A stretch of 64,000 nucleotides of DNA. It comes from Escherichia coli. Its GTDB lineage: Bacteria; Pseudomonadota; Gammaproteobacteria; Enterobacterales; Enterobacteriaceae. The stretch lies in the NCBI RefSeq assembly GCF_011881725.1, contig NZ_JAATUR010000001.1:124001-188000 (forward strand), read 5' to 3'. Below, piece after piece: positions 1 through 12,778 of the stretch. How positions within the stretch are numbered: position 1 is the first letter of the stretch; each line of letters opens with the position of its first letter. The position numbers and the translations under genes are program-made. Below the pieces are notes generated by a model. The model searched no databases, had not been told where the DNA came from, and saw only the letters and a program-made list of their open reading frames with translations.

Positions 1-552
1 ATAATCCTGACAGGCATTATCCCGCACGCTAACCAGCACAGTAACTTGCGGTTTAACGGCAAGTTTGCTCAACGCCTCCAGACGACGGCGCAGTGCGGGC
101 ATTCCGGATTCATCGCAGACATACACCTGATACGCATAATCCTCTGGCACCACCAGCGAACCGCGCGGCCCTGCCACCGTGAGTTTGTCGCCCGGTTGCG
201 CCTGCATCGCCCAGCCGCTGGCGACTCCACCGTCGTGAATAAAGAAATCGATCGCCAGTTCATGGCGTTGTTCGTCATACAGTGGCGTGTAGTCGCGCGA
301 AGGTGGACGTGGCCCTTCCGGCCAGACGATACCCTCTTCAGTTACCGTTGGCGGCACAAAATGACTGCCAGGCTCGGGAAAGAAAAGTTTGCTGTGATCG
401 TCAAAGCCGCGCGACGTAAAACCGTCCAGCGCCTCGCCGCCGATGACAATGCGCTGAAAACCAGCGCTGATGCGCTCAACGCGTAACACGGTCAGTTCAC
501 GGAAACGCAGATCATTGCGAACGCGCTGCGGGTAGCGGGGGGAGTTATTCAT
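1..552 (-). CDS. yqjH: NADPH-dependent ferric-chelate reductase (siderophore-interacting family), 3' part cut by window edge
   Basis: The minus strand reads ATG at 552 and stays open to base 1, giving 184 codons; the C-terminus lies outside the window. The product matches E. coli YqjH (NfeF), a cytoplasmic flavin/NADPH ferric reductase that releases iron from siderophores. Visible family features are the Arg-x-Tyr-Thr FAD-binding motif (SRDYTPLYD, about residues 101-109) and the Gly-rich stretch GPRGSLVVP of the ferredoxin-reductase-like barrel. It is divergent from yqjI, whose product represses it. The shared intergenic region carries a Fur-like box and YqjI palindromes, so iron and nickel both probably control it. 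Confidence 0.93.
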   Translation of the reverse strand, partial: MNNSPRYPQRVRNDLRFRELTVLRVERISAGFQRIVIGGEALDGFTSRGFDDHSKLFFPEPGSHFVPPTVTEEGIVWPEGPRPPSRDYTPLYDEQRHELAIDFFIHDGGVASGWAMQAQPGDKLTVAGPRGSLVVPEDYAYQVYVCDESGMPALRRRLEALSKLAVKPQVTVLVSVRDNACQDY

Positions 553-826
553 TGTTATCGCCTTCGTGATGGTAATCAGATATATCTAAAAAACTCGCAA
601 ATGATAATGATTGTTAATCATGATAAATGCAAGCGATTTGTAGTACTGAAACATCTGAAGTATGAGAAGACATTTAGCGCCGTTACAAGGCTACCGGATG
701 CGGCGTAAACGCCTTATCCGGCCTGGATGTGAGATGCACTCACGTTTAAAAATTATTTTTACACTTGCAAGAATGCTCATATCAGATATAAATTAGATAT
801 ATCTAATTAAACAAAAGGAGGCTGAT
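553..826. promoter_or_regulatory. yqjH-yqjI divergent control region (Fur-like box and two YqjI palindromes)
   Basis: A perfect 18-bp palindrome, AATTAGATATATCTAATT, lies at 791-808 just upstream of the yqjI ribosome-binding site. A shorter copy, AGATATATCT, lies at 578-587 near the yqjH start. PadR-type YqjI is known to bind inverted repeats in this region. A Fur-box-like stretch (GATAATGATTGTTAATCAT, 603-621) overlaps the expected yqjH promoter. A REP unit lies at 692-725. The placement fits autoregulation of yqjI and joint Fur/YqjI control of yqjH; occupancy is inferred. Confidence 0.7.
692..725. repeat. REP (palindromic unit) between yqjH and yqjI
   Basis: The core CCGGATGCGGCGTAAACGCC followed by TTATCCGG is the classical E. 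coli REP/PU palindrome. It is a single unit in the intergenic region. Confidence 0.85.
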
Positions 827-1447
827 ATGAGTCATCATCACGAAGGGTGTTGTAAACATGAAGGCCAGCCACGCCATGAAGGCTGCTGCAAAGGTGAGAA
901 ATCAGAACACGAGCACTGCGGGCACGGTCACCAGCACGAGCACGGTCAATGCTGTGGTGGTCGCCACGGTCGCGGCGGCCGTCGGCAGCGTTTCTTTGGT
1001 CACGGTGAATTGCGACTGGTGATTCTGGATATTCTCTCGCGCGATGACAGCCACGGTTACGAGTTGATTAAAGCAATTGAGAATCTGACCCAGGGAAATT
1101 ACACCCCAAGCCCGGGCGTCATCTACCCAACGCTGGATTTTCTCCAGGAACAGTCGCTGATTACCATCCGCGAAGAGGAAGGCGGCAAGAAGCAGATTGC
1201 GCTGACCGAACAGGGCGCGCAGTGGCTGGAAGAAAATCGCGAACAAATGGAAATGATCGAAGAGCGGATCAAAGCCCGTTGCGTTGGTGCTGCACTGCGC
1301 CAGAATCCTCAAATGAAACGGGCGCTGGATAATTTCAAAGCGGTGCTGGACTTACGCGTTAACCAGAGCGATATCACCGATGCACAAATAAAAAAGATTA
1401 TTGCGGTGATCGACCGCGCCGCTTTTGATATTACCCAACTGGATTAA
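827..1447 (+). CDS. yqjI: PadR-family nickel-responsive transcriptional repressor
   Basis: The product has 206 residues. Residues 1-50 are extremely rich in His, Cys and Gly (repeated HEGCCK and HEHGQC-like units) and form a likely metal-binding extension. A PadR winged helix follows from about residue 60 (ILDILSRDDSHGYELIK, then the wing around SPGVIYPTL), with a C-terminal helical dimerisation part. The family member YqjI represses yqjH and itself and is released by nickel. The start is supported by AGGAGG six bases before the ATG. It lies divergent to yqjH, and the palindrome at 791-808 next to its start is the likely operator. Confidence 0.95.
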   Translation: MSHHHEGCCKHEGQPRHEGCCKGEKSEHEHCGHGHQHEHGQCCGGRHGRGGRRQRFFGHGELRLVILDILSRDDSHGYELIKAIENLTQGNYTPSPGVIYPTLDFLQEQSLITIREEEGGKKQIALTEQGAQWLEENREQMEMIEERIKARCVGAALRQNPQMKRALDNFKAVLDLRVNQSDITDAQIKKIIAVIDRAAFDITQLD

Positions 1448-1455
1448 TCGCCGAT

Positions 1456-1536
1456 TGCCGGATGCGGCGTGAACGCCTTATCCGGCCTACACACCCCGTA
1501 GGCCCGATAAGATGCGCCAGCATCGCATCGGGCATC
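1456..1536. repeat. BIME (paired REP units) between yqjI and aer
   Basis: Two opposed REP units (GCCGGATGCGGCGTGAACGC, then a second half near 1500-1535 containing GATGCG and CGCATCGGGC) lie between the convergent genes yqjI and aer. Confidence 0.8.
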
Positions 1537-1566
1537 GTGTACAAACGGCTCTATCCATCATACCGA

Positions 1567-3087
1567 TTAATGCAACACCGTCACCGCGTCTTCCAGTCGG
1601 CTGGCGCGGTGTTTAACCATTGCCGACACCAGGGCACTCTCTTCCACCAACTCTGCATTTTTCTGCGTGATCACGTTAAGTTCATCCACCGCTCGGGTCA
1701 GGCTGGAAAGCCCATCGGCCTGTTCCAGCGTTGAATGGCTAATCTGGGCGATCAACTGGGTGACATTTTTCACCTGGACCACAATATCGTCCATCGTCCG
1801 TCCGGCGGCATGCACCTGCTGCGAACCGGATTGCACCTTATCAGCACTGGCATCGATCAACTTACGAATATCGTTGGCCGCACTGGCACTGCGGCTGGCT
1901 AAATGACGCACTTCCCCCGCCACCACCGCAAAACCTTTGCCCTGCTCTCCGGCACGTGCCGCCTCCACCGCCGCATTCAGAGCAAGAATATTAGTCTGAA
2001 ATGCAATATCGTTAATCAGCGAAGTAATAGTGCCAATGCGCTGGGTACTGTCAGCAATATCATCCATCGTTTTAATCACCGTGGTCATTGCTTCCCCGCC
2101 CTGCACCGCTGCATTACTGGCGGCAATAGAAAGTTTATCGGCAGCCGACGCCGTGGCAGAGTTCTGTTTCACAGACGCCGCCATCTGGTTCATGGTCGTC
2201 ACCGTTTGCTGAACGTTATCAACTGTCTGCTGGGTATGCTCGTTCAGTTCATCAGTGCCTTTCGCCAGTGTTTCGCTGCCGTTTCTGACACTGGACACCT
2301 GGCTTGAGACATCATTAATCAACCAACGGCACATCAGGCCAAGCTGCCCTACCGCGCGTAATGTCAGCCCCAGCTCATCGCTGCGATTCAGATGCTCCAC
2401 ACTATTACGCTCGCCGGTCGCCACCTTCAGCGCCTGGCTGGCAACATTTTCAATCGGGCGCACAATTTGCCATTCAAAACAGGCACTTCCCAACAACATC
2501 ACGAACGCACAGAGGAAATACGTCACCACCGGGGCAGCAACAAACCAGAGCATTGCCACAAGCGCGAAAAACAGCAGCGTCATCACCCCGCGCGCTCGCC
2601 AGCGAAGCGGCAATGAAGGCAGTTTTCCCAACCAACCTTTACGTACCACCAGGCCTTTATGAATACGCTTATTGCTACGTCCGGCGTTCAGTGCCTTATA
2701 CAGCGGCTCTACCGCCGCGATCTCTTCATCCGTCGCCCGGGAGCGAATCGACATATAACCACTGATTTTTCCCTCCCGCATCATCGGCACCGCATTCGCT
2801 CGCACCCAATAATGATCACCATTTTTACGGCGATTTTTCACGATGCCGCTCCAGGGTTCCCCTTTTTTCAGGGTGTACCACATATCCGCAAACGCCGCTT
2901 TTGGCATATCCGGGTGACGCACAATGTTGTGCGGCTGGCCCTGTAGCTCCTGCAAGGTAAAACCGCTCACCTGCACGAAAGAATCATTGGCGTGAGTGAT
3001 ATAGCTTTGCAGATCGGTTGTGGACATCAGAGTGGTATCGTCAGCCAGCAGGGTATTTTGTTGGGTGACATACGGATGAGAAGACAT
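1567..3087 (-). CDS. aer: Aerotaxis receptor Aer (PAS-FAD redox sensor, methyl-accepting-like)
   Basis: The protein has 506 residues, the usual Aer length. Its N-terminal PAS domain (about 1-120, with [18 protein letters not shown]) binds FAD and senses electron-transport redox state. Two adjacent hydrophobic stretches at about 167-205 form the membrane hairpin, a HAMP region follows, and the conserved chemoreceptor signalling tip [20 protein letters not shown] lies in the C-terminal half. It signals through CheA/CheW to bias swimming toward better energy conditions. It is transcribed alone, convergent with yqjI and divergent from patA. A sigma-28 promoter at 3137-3163 agrees with its known place in the late flagellar regulon. 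Confidence 0.97.
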   Translation of the reverse strand: MSSHPYVTQQNTLLADDTTLMSTTDLQSYITHANDSFVQVSGFTLQELQGQPHNIVRHPDMPKAAFADMWYTLKKGEPWSGIVKNRRKNGDHYWVRANAVPMMREGKISGYMSIRSRATDEEIAAVEPLYKALNAGRSNKRIHKGLVVRKGWLGKLPSLPLRWRARGVMTLLFFALVAMLWFVAAPVVTYFLCAFVMLLGSACFEWQIVRPIENVASQALKVATGERNSVEHLNRSDELGLTLRAVGQLGLMCRWLINDVSSQVSSVRNGSETLAKGTDELNEHTQQTVDNVQQTVTTMNQMAASVKQNSATASAADKLSIAASNAAVQGGEAMTTVIKTMDDIADSTQRIGTITSLINDIAFQTNILALNAAVEAARAGEQGKGFAVVAGEVRHLASRSASAANDIRKLIDASADKVQSGSQQVHAAGRTMDDIVVQVKNVTQLIAQISHSTLEQADGLSSLTRAVDELNVITQKNAELVEESALVSAMVKHRASRLEDAVTVLH

Positions 3088-3136
3088 GTTCGCGTCCTGT
3101 GCAGGTTATATGATTGTTAACTTTTTGTCAGAGTTT

Positions 3137-3163
3137 ATGTCGGCCCCGTTGCGGTTATCTTTA
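3137..3163 (-). promoter_or_regulatory. Sigma-28 (FliA) promoter of aer
   Basis: Read on the minus strand, TAAA is followed by 15 bases and then GCCGACAT. This is close to the FliA consensus TAAA-N15-GCCGATAA. It sits about 50 bases upstream of the aer start codon, as expected for a class-3 flagellar gene. Confidence 0.75.
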
Positions 3164-3405
3164 ACCGATTAATTTGATTTAGATCGCAATTTGCGACTAA
3201 AGCGCAAATCTAATTCCTTGATTTAAAATATTTTCGCTCTGTTATTATCTAAAGGCGTTAATTATCTTGCCCAAAAATCAGGCATTTATTGCCCTGAAAG
3301 AGTGCATTTGCGCATCGTTTGTCCAATCTTTACCCAAGTAAAAACGCGCAAAACAACAGCGATTGTTAACAATCAGGATTAAATGTTGCACGAATGATAA
3401 GCTGA

Positions 3406-5217
<1,812 letters not shown>

Positions 5218-5298
5218 ACTAACGGGCGTATTCTTTTTGAATCCCATCACAAACCCCGCATTCCCCTTTTCCCTTTTCTCCGGCGATAGCTAAATTAG

Positions 5299-5315
5299 AA
5301 CTCATCCGACCACAT
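5299..5315. promoter_or_regulatory. Possible FadR operator upstream of fadH
   Basis: AACTCATCCGACCACAT resembles the FadR-type operator with central TCCGACCA and lies about 30 bases before the fadH start. The position fits fatty-acid control, but only the right half is a good match. Confidence 0.35.
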
Positions 5316-5317
5316 AA

Positions 5318-7363
<2,046 letters not shown>

Positions 7364-7388
7364 ATCGTGCTTTGAAGTGTCAGAAGCA

Positions 7389-7466
7389 CCGCTTGCCGCG
7401 TCTTATCCGGCCTGGGGTAACGTGCTAATCACAGGCCGGATAAGGCGTTCACGCCGCATCCGGCAG
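7389..7466. repeat. BIME between fadH and rlmG
   Basis: Two opposed REP units (GCTTGCCGCGTCTTATCCGG and GGCCGGATAAGGCGTTCACG) fill the short gap between the convergent genes fadH and rlmG. Confidence 0.8.
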
Positions 7467-7479
7467 GTTGCTCTTAATC

Positions 7480-8616
7480 TTACCGACGACGCCCCAGCTT
7501 CACCGCTTTCAGCACTACAAACTTATTATTCGTGGCGATAGTGGTGCAGTTGCCAAAAATCTTCTTCAGTTTATGGAAGTAATCCAGATGGCGGTTGGCA
7601 ACGATATACAGCTCGCCGTTGATTTTCAGGCAGCGGCGGGCGTGGTGGAACATCTCCCAGGCGACGTTATCGGTCAGCGCATGTTGCTGGTGAAACGGCG
7701 GGTTGCAGAGCACAGCATTAAAGCGGAAAGGCTCCACGCCGGAGAGCGCGTTATTGATCATAAACTCGCAGCGATCCAACGCCTCTGGCATGTTGGTTTC
7801 AACGTTCAAACGACTGGAAGCAACCGCCATCGGCGATTCATCGACAAACACCACTTTCGCCTGCGGGTTTTTATCAAGCAGCGTCAGGCCAATAACGCCA
7901 TTACCGCAACCGAGATCGACAATCTCACCTTCGAGATTCTCTGGCAGATGTTGCATAAAGAAGCGTGCGCCAATATCCAGCCCGGTACGGGAGAAGACAT
8001 TCGCATGGTTGTGGATAGTCCAGTCAGTGCCTTCCAGCTTCCAGCTAACGGTCTGCGGCGCATCGGCCAGCGGTGGTTCATTGAAAGTACAATTAATCAG
8101 GCGCGCTTTTTTCCATGCCAGCGTGGTGGTGGTCGGCCCGAGCACTTTTTCGAACAGTTCCAGCGTAGACGTGTGAATGTCACGGGCTTTAGCACCGGCA
8201 ATAATACGTGTATCTGGCGTGACCACTTTGCGCAGCGCACGCAGTTGTTGTTCCAGCAACGCCAGCGTTTTCGGTACTTTGATCAGCACCACGCCAGGTT
8301 GTTGCGGGTAGTCAGCGGTGCTGTCGAGAAACTTCACGCTCGATTCATCAATCCCGTTGAGGCGTAAATTCTCACGCGTCGCCAGTTCGCTGATGTATGA
8401 GTCACCAATGCTGTACGGTTTATGTTCCGCCAGCGCACAGCATAACGCGCCAAAAGCATCATTCAGGATTAACACCGGGCCGCTGATTTCTGTATCGTCC
8501 AACTGTTGCAGCAAATATTCATCCGCCGCTTCCCACGCCTGTAGCGGGTTAACGTCATCCGTCGCCGGAAAACGTTGTAGTGTCAGTGAACGGAAACCGT
8601 TGTCTAAGTGGCTCAT
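7480..8616 (-). CDS. rlmG: 23S rRNA m2G1835 methyltransferase RlmG
   Basis: RlmG methylates N2 of G1835 in 23S rRNA using S-adenosylmethionine. The 378-residue protein is a duplicated MTase of the RsmC/RlmG type. The degenerate N-terminal half is followed by a catalytic domain with the SAM-binding motif [12 protein letters not shown] (about residue 230) and the base-flipping motif CNPPFHQ (about 305). The start has AGGAGG four bases before the ATG. It is divergent from ygjP, with about 85 bases between starts. Confidence 0.96.
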   Translation of the reverse strand: MSHLDNGFRSLTLQRFPATDDVNPLQAWEAADEYLLQQLDDTEISGPVLILNDAFGALCCALAEHKPYSIGDSYISELATRENLRLNGIDESSVKFLDSTADYPQQPGVVLIKVPKTLALLEQQLRALRKVVTPDTRIIAGAKARDIHTSTLELFEKVLGPTTTTLAWKKARLINCTFNEPPLADAPQTVSWKLEGTDWTIHNHANVFSRTGLDIGARFFMQHLPENLEGEIVDLGCGNGVIGLTLLDKNPQAKVVFVDESPMAVASSRLNVETNMPEALDRCEFMINNALSGVEPFRFNAVLCNPPFHQQHALTDNVAWEMFHHARRCLKINGELYIVANRHLDYFHKLKKIFGNCTTIATNNKFVVLKAVKLGRRR

Positions 8617-8700
8617 CGGCCCTCCTGAATGATAAAATTTCGACGTTGCCCCTGAAAAGGGTGCGTGAGTATACCCTTTTTCTCTTTTTCGTGGGCGGTT

Positions 8701-9204
8701 ATGAGCAATCTTACTTATCTTCAGGGTTATCCCGAGCAGCTACTTTCCCAGGTGCGAACGCTGATTAACGAACAGCGTCTGGGCGATGTGCTGGCAAAAC
8801 GCTATCCGGGAACGCACGACTACGCCACCGATAAAGCCCTCTGGCAATATACTCAGGATCTGAAGAATCAGTTTCTGCGCAATGCCCCACCAATCAACAA
8901 AGTGATGTATGACAATAAAATCCACGTGCTGAAAAACGCACTCGGGTTACATACCGCTGTTTCACGTGTGCAGGGCGGCAAGCTGAAAGCGAAAGCAGAG
9001 ATCCGCGTCGCTACCGTGTTTCGCAACGCGCCGGAACCGTTTTTACGCATGATCGTGGTACATGAGTTGGCGCACCTGAAGGAGAAAGAGCACAACAAAG
9101 CGTTCTATCAATTGTGCTGTCATATGGAGCCGCAGTACCACCAGCTGGAGTTCGACACCCGGCTGTGGTTGACGCAGTTGTCGCTTGGGCAGGACAAAAT
9201 CTGA
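8701..9204 (+). CDS. ygjP: YgjP family M48-like metallopeptidase-fold protein (SprT-related)
   Basis: The product has 167 residues when started at the ATG at 8701 ([13 protein letters not shown]); an ATG 36 bases upstream is in frame but adds a non-conserved hydrophobic stretch. The zinc-protease signature HELAH lies at residues 121-125, followed by KEKEH, and an aromatic/His-rich C-terminal part ([13 protein letters not shown]) completes the YgjP/DUF45 domain. Members resemble SprT and WSS1 proteases; a substrate has not been established to my knowledge. It lies alone between divergent rlmG and co-directional ygjQ. Confidence 0.92.
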   Translation: MSNLTYLQGYPEQLLSQVRTLINEQRLGDVLAKRYPGTHDYATDKALWQYTQDLKNQFLRNAPPINKVMYDNKIHVLKNALGLHTAVSRVQGGKLKAKAEIRVATVFRNAPEPFLRMIVVHELAHLKEKEHNKAFYQLCCHMEPQYHQLEFDTRLWLTQLSLGQDKI

Positions 9205-9280
9205 AAATGATGTCAGGCGTTATCTTTTCTGTTGTTAACGCCTACAATCGTTCTCCCCTCTTTCGTTAAGGATAACGACC

Positions 9281-9973
9281 ATGCTGCGCGCATTTGCCCG
9301 CCTTCTTCCCCGTATTTGTTTTTCTCGCCGAACTCTTAAGATTGCCTGTTTCTTGTTGCTTGTAGCAGGAGCGACAGTTTTTATCGCCGATCGAGCAATG
9401 GTCAACGCCAGCAAGCAGCTGACCTGGAGTGATGTCAACGCCGTTCCGGCGCGCAACGTGGGTTTATTGCTGGGAGCCAGACCGGGTAATCGCTACTTTA
9501 CCCGACGTATTGATAGCGCCGCAGAGTTATACCACGCCGGAAAAGTGAAATGGCTGTTAGTCAGTGGCGATAACGGACGTAAAAATTACGATGAAGCGTC
9601 CGGCATGCAGCAGGCGTTGATCGCTAAGGGTGTTCCGGCAAAAGTCATCTTCTGTGACTATGCCGGATTCTCAACGCTTGATTCGGTAGTGCGTGCCAAA
9701 AAGGTGTTTGGTGAAAACCATATCACCATTATCTCTCAAGAATTTCATAACCAACGCGCCATTTGGCTGGCAAAGCAGTACGGCATCGATGCCATCGGGT
9801 TTAACGCGCCAGACCTGAATATGAAGCACGGTTTTTATACTCAGCTGCGAGAAAAACTCGCCAGAGTCAGCGCGGTGATTGACGCGAAAATCCTCCATCG
9901 CCAGCCGAAATATCTCGGGCCATCGGTCATGATTGGTCCGTTTAGCGAGCATGGTTGCCCGGCGAAGGAATAA
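9281..9973 (+). CDS. ygjQ: DUF218 (SanA/ElyC-like) inner-membrane protein
   Basis: The product has 230 residues: a basic N-terminus, one transmembrane helix (about 20-38, [16 protein letters not shown]), then a DUF218 domain with [17 protein letters not shown] and the histidine-containing [11 protein letters not shown] segment. SanA, its paralogue, affects envelope permeability to vancomycin; the function of YgjQ is not established. It is probably anchored in the inner membrane with the domain in the periplasm. The next gene, ygjR, follows after 78 bases in the same direction. Confidence 0.92.
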   Translation: MLRAFARLLPRICFSRRTLKIACFLLLVAGATVFIADRAMVNASKQLTWSDVNAVPARNVGLLLGARPGNRYFTRRIDSAAELYHAGKVKWLLVSGDNGRKNYDEASGMQQALIAKGVPAKVIFCDYAGFSTLDSVVRAKKVFGENHITIISQEFHNQRAIWLAKQYGIDAIGFNAPDLNMKHGFYTQLREKLARVSAVIDAKILHRQPKYLGPSVMIGPFSEHGCPAKE

Positions 9974-10051
9974 TGCGTATCCGCGCACGTCGAAGATGAA
10001 AAAGGCGTGCTACATTGACGGCAGAATCCCTTTATGGAGTATCCACGCGTT

Positions 10052-11038
10052 ATGATACGTTTCGCTGTGATTGGCACGAACTGGATCACTCGCCAGTTCG
10101 TCGAGGCCGCCCATGAGAGCGGTAAATATAAGTTAACCGCCGTCTATTCCCGCAGCCTTGAACAGGCCCAGCACTTCGCCAATGATTTTTCCGTCGAGCA
10201 TCTTTTTACGTCGCTGGAAGCAATGGCGGAAAGCGATGCCATTGACGCGGTATATATTGCCAGCCCGAATGCCCTGCATTTTTCCCAGACACAACTTTTC
10301 CTTAGCCACAAAATTCATGTGATTTGCGAAAAACCGCTGGCGTCAAATCTGACGGAAGTGGATGCAGCTATTGCCTGCGCGCGGGAAAATCAGGTGGTGC
10401 TGTTTGAGGCATTTAAAACCGCAAGCCTGCCAAACTTTCATCTGTTACGCCAGGCGCTGCCGAAAGTCGGCAAACTGCGGAAAGTCTTTTTCAACTATTG
10501 CCAATATTCCTCGCGGTATCAACGTTACCTGGATGGTGAGAATCCCAATACCTTCAATCCGGCGTTCTCCAATGGTTCGATCATGGATATCGGCTTTTAT
10601 TGCCTGGCATCGGCGGTAGCGCTATTTGGTGAGCCGAATAACGTACAGGCAACGGCGAGCTTGTTAGACAGCGGCGTAGATGCTCATGGCGTGGTGGTAA
10701 TGGATTACGGTGACTTTAGCGTCACGTTACAGCACTCAAAAGTGAGTGATTCTGTCCTGGCAAGCGAGATTCAGGGCGAAGCGGGTTCACTGGTGATTGA
10801 AAAACTTTCTGAATGCCAGAAAGTCTGTTTTGTCCCGCGTGGGAGCCAGATGCAGGATCTCACCCAGCCGCAGCATATTAATACCATGCTCTACGAAGCA
10901 GAACTGTTCGCCACCCTGGTGGATGAGCATCTGGTTGATCATCCTGGGCTGGCGGTCAGTCGTATCACCGCTAAGCTACTGACGGAGATCCGCCGCCAGA
11001 CTGGGGTGATTTTTCCGGCAGATAGCGTAAAACAATAA
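10052..11038 (+). CDS. ygjR: Gfo/Idh/MocA-family NAD(P)-dependent oxidoreductase
   Basis: The protein has 328 residues starting MIRFAVIGTNWITR, which places the Rossmann motif at the very N-terminus as is normal for this family; an in-frame ATG at 10034 would add six residues. The conserved EKP of the family is visible in VICEKPLASN (about 95), and the C-terminal alpha/beta domain carries GSIMDIGFYC (about 180). Such enzymes oxidise sugars or sugar-like substrates; the substrate here is not known. It lies upstream of alx but is separated from it by the alx promoter and leader. Confidence 0.93.
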   Translation: MIRFAVIGTNWITRQFVEAAHESGKYKLTAVYSRSLEQAQHFANDFSVEHLFTSLEAMAESDAIDAVYIASPNALHFSQTQLFLSHKIHVICEKPLASNLTEVDAAIACARENQVVLFEAFKTASLPNFHLLRQALPKVGKLRKVFFNYCQYSSRYQRYLDGENPNTFNPAFSNGSIMDIGFYCLASAVALFGEPNNVQATASLLDSGVDAHGVVVMDYGDFSVTLQHSKVSDSVLASEIQGEAGSLVIEKLSECQKVCFVPRGSQMQDLTQPQHINTMLYEAELFATLVDEHLVDHPGLAVSRITAKLLTEIRRQTGVIFPADSVKQ

Positions 11039-11078
11039 TTACCAAAGTAAAACACTGTAAAAGGTATGTAACAGACCA

Positions 11079-11107
11079 TTGACTGACTGAATGGTCTGTC
11101 ATACTTT
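11079..11107 (+). promoter_or_regulatory. Sigma-70 promoter of alx
   Basis: TTGACT (11079-11084) and TACTTT (11102-11107) are separated by 17 bases. This places transcription start shortly before the conserved leader RNA. Confidence 0.6.
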
Positions 11108-11111
11108 GTTA

Positions 11112-11320
11112 CCTGCAAAGGGGAGTAACTTCATTGCCGGTCGATCGTCATTACGATGTGTGAAAAACCACATCCGGTCACCGGGCAACCCGAAAGGAAT
11201 ACGCAGACGTATTCCTTTTTTGTTGTAAGTGAGACCTTGCCGGAAGGCGAGGTCTATGCATAAAAAGCAGCGGCTGACGTCTTCCGACGTTGGCCGTTTT
11301 TTTATGTGTAAGGAACTTCT
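11112..11320 (+). ncRNA. yybP-ykoY (Mn2+/pH-responsive, PRE) riboswitch leader of alx
   Basis: The 5' region between the alx promoter and start codon contains the yybP-ykoY signature GCAAAGGGGAGTA near 11116-11128 and the pairing partner around CCGGGCAACCCG. Two downstream hairpins each end in T-runs: GGAATACGCAGACGTATTCC at 11195-11214, and the ACGTCTTCCGACGT-containing hairpin at 11268-11303. In E. coli this leader senses Mn2+ and alkaline pH and remodels so that the alx ribosome-binding site becomes accessible. The ribosome-binding site GTAAGGAAC lies just before the ATG at 11321. Confidence 0.88.
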
Positions 11321-12286
11321 ATGAATACTGTCGGCACGCCGTTGCTATGGGGCGGATTCGCTGTTGTTGTCGCCATTATGCTGGCTATCGACCTGTTGTT
11401 GCAGGGGCGTCGTGGCGCACATGCCATGACCATGAAACAGGCCGCGGCCTGGTCGCTGGTCTGGGTGACGCTGTCATTACTGTTTAACGCCGCTTTCTGG
11501 TGGTATTTAGTCCAGACGCAGGGGCGCGAAGTCGCGGACCCGCAGGCGTTGGCCTTCCTCACGGGTTATCTGATTGAGAAATCGCTGGCGGTTGATAACG
11601 TTTTTGTCTGGTTGATGCTGTTCAGCTATTTCTCTGTTCCGGCGGCATTACAGCGTCGCGTGCTGGTGTATGGCGTGCTTGGGGCGATTATTCTGCGTAC
11701 CATCATGATTTTCACCGGTAGTTGGCTGATTTCACAGTTCGACTGGATCCTGTATATCTTCGGCGCCTTCCTGCTGTTTACCGGTGTGAAGATGGCGCTG
11801 GCTCATGAAGATGAATCAGGAATTGGCGACAAGCCGCTTGTGCGCTGGCTGCGCGGTCATTTGCGCATGACCGACACCATCGACAACGAGCATTTCTTTG
11901 TGCGTAAGAATGGTTTGTTGTATGCCACGCCGCTGATGCTGGTGTTGATTCTGGTGGAGTTGAGCGACGTGATTTTCGCTGTGGATAGCATTCCGGCTAT
12001 CTTCGCTGTAACCACTGACCCGTTCATTGTGCTGACCTCAAACCTGTTTGCGATCCTCGGCTTACGTGCCATGTATTTCCTGTTGGCTGGCGTGGCAGAG
12101 CGTTTCTCAATGCTCAAATATGGTCTGGCGGTGATACTGGTATTTATCGGTATCAAGATGCTGATTGTCGACTTCTACCATATTCCAATCGCCGTCTCGC
12201 TGGGCGTGGTGTTTGGCATTCTGGTGATGACCTTTATCATCAATGCATGGGTGAATTATCGACATGACAAGCAGCGGATTGAATGA
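11321..12286 (+). CDS. alx: TerC-family membrane protein, Mn2+ exporter / alkaline-induced Alx
   Basis: The 321-residue integral inner-membrane protein has about nine hydrophobic helices and matches Alx of the TerC family. The family-typical acidic residues inside membrane helices appear in [12 protein letters not shown] and [16 protein letters not shown]. It is implicated in Mn2+ homeostasis and is induced by high external pH and manganese. Expression is set by the riboswitch leader directly upstream. The C-terminus is basic and probably cytoplasmic. Confidence 0.96.
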   Translation: MNTVGTPLLWGGFAVVVAIMLAIDLLLQGRRGAHAMTMKQAAAWSLVWVTLSLLFNAAFWWYLVQTQGREVADPQALAFLTGYLIEKSLAVDNVFVWLMLFSYFSVPAALQRRVLVYGVLGAIILRTIMIFTGSWLISQFDWILYIFGAFLLFTGVKMALAHEDESGIGDKPLVRWLRGHLRMTDTIDNEHFFVRKNGLLYATPLMLVLILVELSDVIFAVDSIPAIFAVTTDPFIVLTSNLFAILGLRAMYFLLAGVAERFSMLKYGLAVILVFIGIKMLIVDFYHIPIAVSLGVVFGILVMTFIINAWVNYRHDKQRIE

Positions 12287-12778
12287 TTCGCTGTATATTA
12301 AGCCAATAACGGGTGATAACTCATTCCAGGCAAAGATGAGCTATTAAGTATTTAACCGACTTATCGCTCTTTACAAAAAGACCGCTCGGGTGTTGGTGGC
12401 GTCAAAATCGCCGAAGCGTTCACTGGAGGCCGGGGGGGGGCAGGGGGCGGCGGCGATTGGCCGCCCCTGCACGCTCCCTGCGCCAGTGACTTTATATGGC
12501 ATAGCAAATCAAAGGAGCGCAACAGTTCTCATATCCCAAATAGTTTTGCCCACATGTTATTTAATCAGTCTTAGCAGCAAGCCCTTCCCTCTGTTTATGT
12601 CAAATAAATGTAATCATTAAGTTGCAAAATATGACCTCTCTATAAAATCCAGCATTTTTCGCTTCCCGAAGCTGTAACTTTCCTTATACTCGACCTTGCA
12701 AACACTTTGTTACATCCTGAAAGATGCGTCGACAGAACGCACCAGGGATGTGCAACAACACAATAAAAGGATCGAAAA
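12287..12778. other. alx-sstT intergenic region with a GC-rich imperfect palindrome
   Basis: No credible gene lies in these 492 bases. The outstanding feature is a GC-rich inverted repeat at 12420-12489, listed separately. The remaining sequence is AT-rich. The sstT ribosome-binding site AAAGGA lies at 12765-12770, and CTTATACTC near 12683-12691 could be an sstT -10 region. Confidence 0.6.
12420..12489. repeat. GC-rich nested palindrome with a G9 run (boxC-like?)
   Basis: The outer arms TCACTGG (12420-12426) and CCAGTGA (12483-12489) enclose GCAGGGGGCGGC (12440-12451) and its near-perfect complement GCCGCCCCTGC (12460-12470). A run of nine G lies at 12432-12440. The base composition contrasts sharply with the AT-rich surroundings. 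It may belong to the GC-rich boxC class of enterobacterial intergenic repeats, but I cannot confirm the family. Confidence 0.55.

Noticed and set aside
7468..8367. 299-codon open frame antisense to rlmG
   Set aside because: It lies wholly within rlmG, which has diagnostic methyltransferase motifs; the antisense product shows none.
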